Below, in pieces: positions 11,426-13,925 of a stretch of DNA of 13,925 nucleotides (position 1 is its first letter; the number at the start of each line of letters is the position of its first letter). The notes beneath the pieces were generated by a model. That model made no database searches and was not told the DNA's origin. It saw only the letters and a list, made by a program, of their open reading frames with translations. A program made the translations under genes and the position numbers. The stretch is from the NCBI GenBank assembly GCA_016200785.1, contig JACQED010000199.1:1-13925 (forward strand), in the 5' to 3' direction. This DNA comes from Chloroflexota bacterium (GTDB lineage Bacteria; Chloroflexota; Anaerolineae; Anaerolineales; JACQED01).

Positions 11426-12985
11426 TTAAAACACGGCCTGGACCTCTTCGCCTTCTTCTGGCGGGGCGATCTGATCGGGGCTGACGCCGGCCATGAGCAG
11501 GCCGAGGTATTCCTTCGTCGCGCGCCGGGCTTCCACGGTGGCGACGATCCGCCCGCGATACATGACCGCGATCCGGTCGGAGAGAGCCAGGATTTCGTCC
11601 AACTCGGTAGAGACGGCCAGCACCGCGCAGCCGGCGGCGCGTTTCTCGATGATGCGGCTGTGAATATATTCGATGGAACCCACGTCGAGACCGCGCGTGG
11701 GTTGGGCGGCGATCAGTAGTTTGATCGGGCGCGACAATTCGCGGGCCACGATCACCTTTTGCTGGTTGCCGCCGGAAAGCGACCCGGCGGTGGTCTGAAT
11801 GCCGGGCGTGCGAACGTCGAACTGCTCGACTCGTTCGGCGGCGGCCCGCTCGATTTCCGGTTGTTGCATGACCACGCCGCGCGCAAAGGGCGGGAGGTAA
11901 TATGTATTGAGCACCAGGTTGTCGGCGACGGGATACGAAAGCACCAGGCCGTCGCTCTGGCGGTCCTCTGGAATGTGGGCGACGCCGAGTTCGACCACGC
12001 GGCGCGGGCTGGCCCGCGTCACCTCGTGGCCGTCTATGAACATTCGCCCGGCGAGCGTCGGCCGCAGTCCGGTGAGCGCCTCCACGAGTTCGGTCTGCCC
12101 ATTGCCCTGCACCCCGGCCACGCCCAGGATTTCCCCGGCGCGCACCTCGAACGAAACGCCGTCCACCATCAAGTTCTCGCGGTCGTCCAGCACGCGCAGA
12201 TCGTTCACACGCAGCACGGCCTCGCCGGGCTTGGCCACCGTCTTATGCACTCTGAGCTCCACTTGCCGGCCCACCATCATCGAGGCCAGCAGGGACTCGG
12301 TGGCCGTCTTCGGCCCAGCCTCGCCGACGACTTTGCCCAGCCGCAAGACGTCGATCCGGTCGGCCACGGCCAATACCTCGCGCAGTTTGTGCGTGATGAA
12401 GATGATGGACTTGCCCTGCGCCACCAGCGATCGCATGACCTTGAAGAGTTCGTCGGCCTCCTGCGGGGTGAGCACGGCCGTCGGCTCGTCGAGGATCAGG
12501 ATATCGGCGTGGCGGTAGAGCAGTTTGATGATCTCGACGCGCTGTTGAAGGCCGACCGGGAGATCTTTGATGTATGCCTCCGGGTCCACTTGCAACCCGT
12601 ATTGCTTTGAAATCTCGCGGATGCGCGCCGCCGCCGCCTTGCGGTCGAGGAACACGCCGGCGGTGAGCGACTCGACGCCAAGCATGACGTTCTCGGTGAC
12701 GGTGAGCACCGGCACGAGCATGAAGTGCTGATGCACCATACCTACCCCGGCGGCGATGGCGTCATTCGGGCTGTGTACGGTGATCCTCTTGCCTCGGACG
12801 ACGATCTCACCCTGGTCCGGCTGATAGAGTCCGTAGAGCACGTTCATCAGCGTGGACTTGCCCGCGCCGTTTTCGCCGAGCAGGGCCAGGATCTCGCCCT
12901 GATTGAGCGTGAGGTCGATGTGATCGTTCGCCAGCACGCCGGGAAAGTGTTTGGTGATGCCGTGAAGTTCGAGGATAGGTGGCAT
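11426..12985 (-). CDS. ABC transporter ATPase with two nucleotide-binding domains, BMP/nucleoside type
   Basis: 519 residues, the usual length of double ATPases that drive nucleoside or sugar importers. The first domain is complete: Walker A GENGAGKS (37-44), signature LPVGLQQRVEI (142-152), Walker B ILILDEP (162-168), His199. The second is degenerate in the family's usual way: GVQGNGQT (291-298) lacks the Lys, LSGGNQQK (403-410) is intact, the Walker B region reads AAQPTRGLD (Gln in place of Glu), and Ser459 replaces the H-loop His. Hydrolysis therefore probably occurs mainly at one site. ATG 12985 has only a weak ribosome binding site. A terminator hairpin lies 25 nt upstream, so expression depends on read-through from the binding-protein gene or a weak local promoter. 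Confidence 0.94.
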   Translation of the reverse strand: MPPILELHGITKHFPGVLANDHIDLTLNQGEILALLGENGAGKSTLMNVLYGLYQPDQGEIVVRGKRITVHSPNDAIAAGVGMVHQHFMLVPVLTVTENVMLGVESLTAGVFLDRKAAAARIREISKQYGLQVDPEAYIKDLPVGLQQRVEIIKLLYRHADILILDEPTAVLTPQEADELFKVMRSLVAQGKSIIFITHKLREVLAVADRIDVLRLGKVVGEAGPKTATESLLASMMVGRQVELRVHKTVAKPGEAVLRVNDLRVLDDRENLMVDGVSFEVRAGEILGVAGVQGNGQTELVEALTGLRPTLAGRMFIDGHEVTRASPRRVVELGVAHIPEDRQSDGLVLSYPVADNLVLNTYYLPPFARGVVMQQPEIERAAAERVEQFDVRTPGIQTTAGSLSGGNQQKVIVARELSRPIKLLIAAQPTRGLDVGSIEYIHSRIIEKRAAGCAVLAVSTELDEILALSDRIAVMYRGRIVATVEARRATKEYLGLLMAGVSPDQIAPPEEGEEVQAVF

Positions 12986-13010
12986 AGCGAGTCAGTTTAG
13001 CATATCTACG

Positions 13011-13058
13011 CAAAAAGACAAACTGGCGGCCCGGAGGTTTTCCTCCGAGCCGCCAGTT
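13011..13058 (-). terminator. Rho-independent terminator after the binding-protein gene
   Basis: Arms at 13021-13037 and 13042-13058 pair over 17 bp around a 4-nt loop. The single non-Watson-Crick position is a G-U pair on the minus strand but a C-A mismatch on the plus strand, which fixes the orientation. On the minus strand the stem is followed by TGTCTTTTTG. It sits between the binding protein and the ATPase and probably lowers downstream expression, a common way to make more binding protein than transporter. Confidence 0.85.
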
Positions 13059-13142
13059 ATCACACGCGCTACGCAGCACGCACAGCGTCAAGCCACAGCT
13101 CGGCGCGAAGCGTCTGCATGGTTCTGCTGTTTCGGCGACGCG

Positions 13143-13925
13143 TTACTTGAGCGTGGAGAAGGAATCAACCTTGATGGTGCCGGAGATGATGTCCTTCGTC
13201 ACCTCAGCCAGTTCCTTCTTGACGTCGGCGGACACCGCCGAGTCGAAGTTGTGGAACGGCGCAATGCCGATCTCGCCGTTGGCGAGGGTGGCCACCTGCG
13301 TGCCGCCCTTGAACGAGCCGTCGGCCACGGCCTTGGCCGCCGTCTGCACCGACAGTTCGAGGTGCTTCAACACGCTGGTGAGAACGATGTCCTTGTACTC
13401 CGGCGCGCTGACGTACCAGTCGGTGTCCACGCCGACGAGCATCACGCCCTTGTTCTCTTTCACGGCGGCGGCGGTGCCGAGGCCCACCGGGCCGGCCACC
13501 GGCATGATCACATCCGCGCCTTCGTCAATCAGGTTCTGGCCGAACTGCTTGCCTTTGTCCTGGTCGTTGAAGTCGCCAGTGAACAGACCGTCCTTCTTGG
13601 CGTTGTCCCAGCCGAGCAGTTGGACCTTGGTGCCGTGCTTGGAGTTGTAATACTCGATGCCTTCCTGGAAGCCGACCATGAAGTCGGCCACGGGCGGGAT
13701 ATTGATGCCGCCGAAGACGCCGACCTTGCCGGTCTTGGTCACGCTCGCCGCGACGTAGCCGGCGAGGAACGCGCCTTGCTCGGTGGCATAGACCTGGCCC
13801 CAGACGTTGTCAGTCGCCGCCAGCGAGGGGAAGTCGAGAATCTGGAACTTCTGTGTCGGGTTCGCCTCAGCCGCGGCTTTGGTCGCGTCGCCGAGCAAGA
13901 AGCCCACCGTCACGATCAGATCGCA
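13143..13925 (-). CDS. BMP-family substrate-binding protein (PnrA/BmpA-like), C-terminal part, cut by window edge
   Basis: 260 residues visible; the frame is open at the right edge, so the lipoprotein signal and first 80-100 residues are missing. The visible part begins within the family motif DLIVTVGFLLGDA. It continues with GQVYATEQGAFLAGYVA, GKVGVFGGINIPPVADFMVG, VIMPVAGPVGLGTAAA, and GVDTDWY, where the Asp is a ligand-binding position in PnrA-type proteins. It captures the substrate outside the membrane and delivers it to the permeases. Purine nucleosides are the best-known ligands, but relatives bind other small molecules, so the substrate is inferred. A terminator lies about 85 nt after the stop. 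Confidence 0.92.
   Translation of the reverse strand, partial: CDLIVTVGFLLGDATKAAAEANPTQKFQILDFPSLAATDNVWGQVYATEQGAFLAGYVAASVTKTGKVGVFGGINIPPVADFMVGFQEGIEYYNSKHGTKVQLLGWDNAKKDGLFTGDFNDQDKGKQFGQNLIDEGADVIMPVAGPVGLGTAAAVKENKGVMLVGVDTDWYVSAPEYKDIVLTSVLKHLELSVQTAAKAVADGSFKGGTQVATLANGEIGIAPFHNFDSAVSADVKKELAEVTKDIISGTIKVDSFSTLK

Noticed and set aside
11759..12610. Plus-strand open frame opposite the ABC ATPase (283 codons)
   Set aside because: His/Arg-rich product without a domain; the ATPase on the other strand has all family motifs.

Overview
The window looks like chromosomal DNA from a GC-rich, respiring bacterium. A Chloroflexota (Anaerolineae-like) origin is my best guess. It rests on the gene mix (BMP-type nucleoside ABC transporter, HdrD-like membrane Fe-S reductase, MNT/HEPN pair) and on the low-complexity repeats that fill several gaps. 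It is inference, because no rRNA or marker gene is present.

Layout. Positions 1-5071 hold a minus-strand cluster that reads right to left: a small predicted membrane protein, 2-oxo acid dehydrogenase E1 alpha, E1 beta, E2, a nucleotidyltransferase/HEPN pair, then dihydrolipoyl dehydrogenase (E3), which runs off the left edge. E1 alpha and E1 beta carry motifs of the branched-chain type. Positions 5217-7232 (minus) encode a 671-residue membrane Fe-S oxidoreductase of the HdrD/EtfD kind. Positions 7502-8776 are a plus-strand island with a good sigma-70-like promoter, a response-regulator remnant, an RsbW-like anti-sigma kinase, an RsbV-like STAS antagonist and a DinB-family gene cut short. Positions 8777-13925 (minus) encode a complete BMP-type ABC importer, transcribed as binding protein (5' end off the right edge), terminator hairpin, double ATPase, permease 1, permease 2.

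How the parts may work together. The dehydrogenase would turn branched-chain 2-oxo acids into acyl-CoA. The Fe-S membrane protein resembles enzymes that pass electrons from acyl-CoA dehydrogenases (via ETF) into the quinone pool, so the left half may be a branched-chain amino acid oxidation locus (inference). The RsbW/RsbV pair is a partner-switching regulator with no sigma factor or phosphatase in view. The ABC importer is probably for nucleosides.

Most notable: a toxin-antitoxin-like MNT/HEPN pair sits inside the dehydrogenase operon, with a 101-nt out-of-frame overlap inside the pair and an ATGA overlap with E3. Several intergenic gaps hold different inverted or tandem repeats, one of which supplies the ribosome binding site of E2. 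Two genes around the RsbW/RsbV pair are decayed. I found no unmistakably new multi-gene system, CRISPR array, tRNA, rRNA or transposase.
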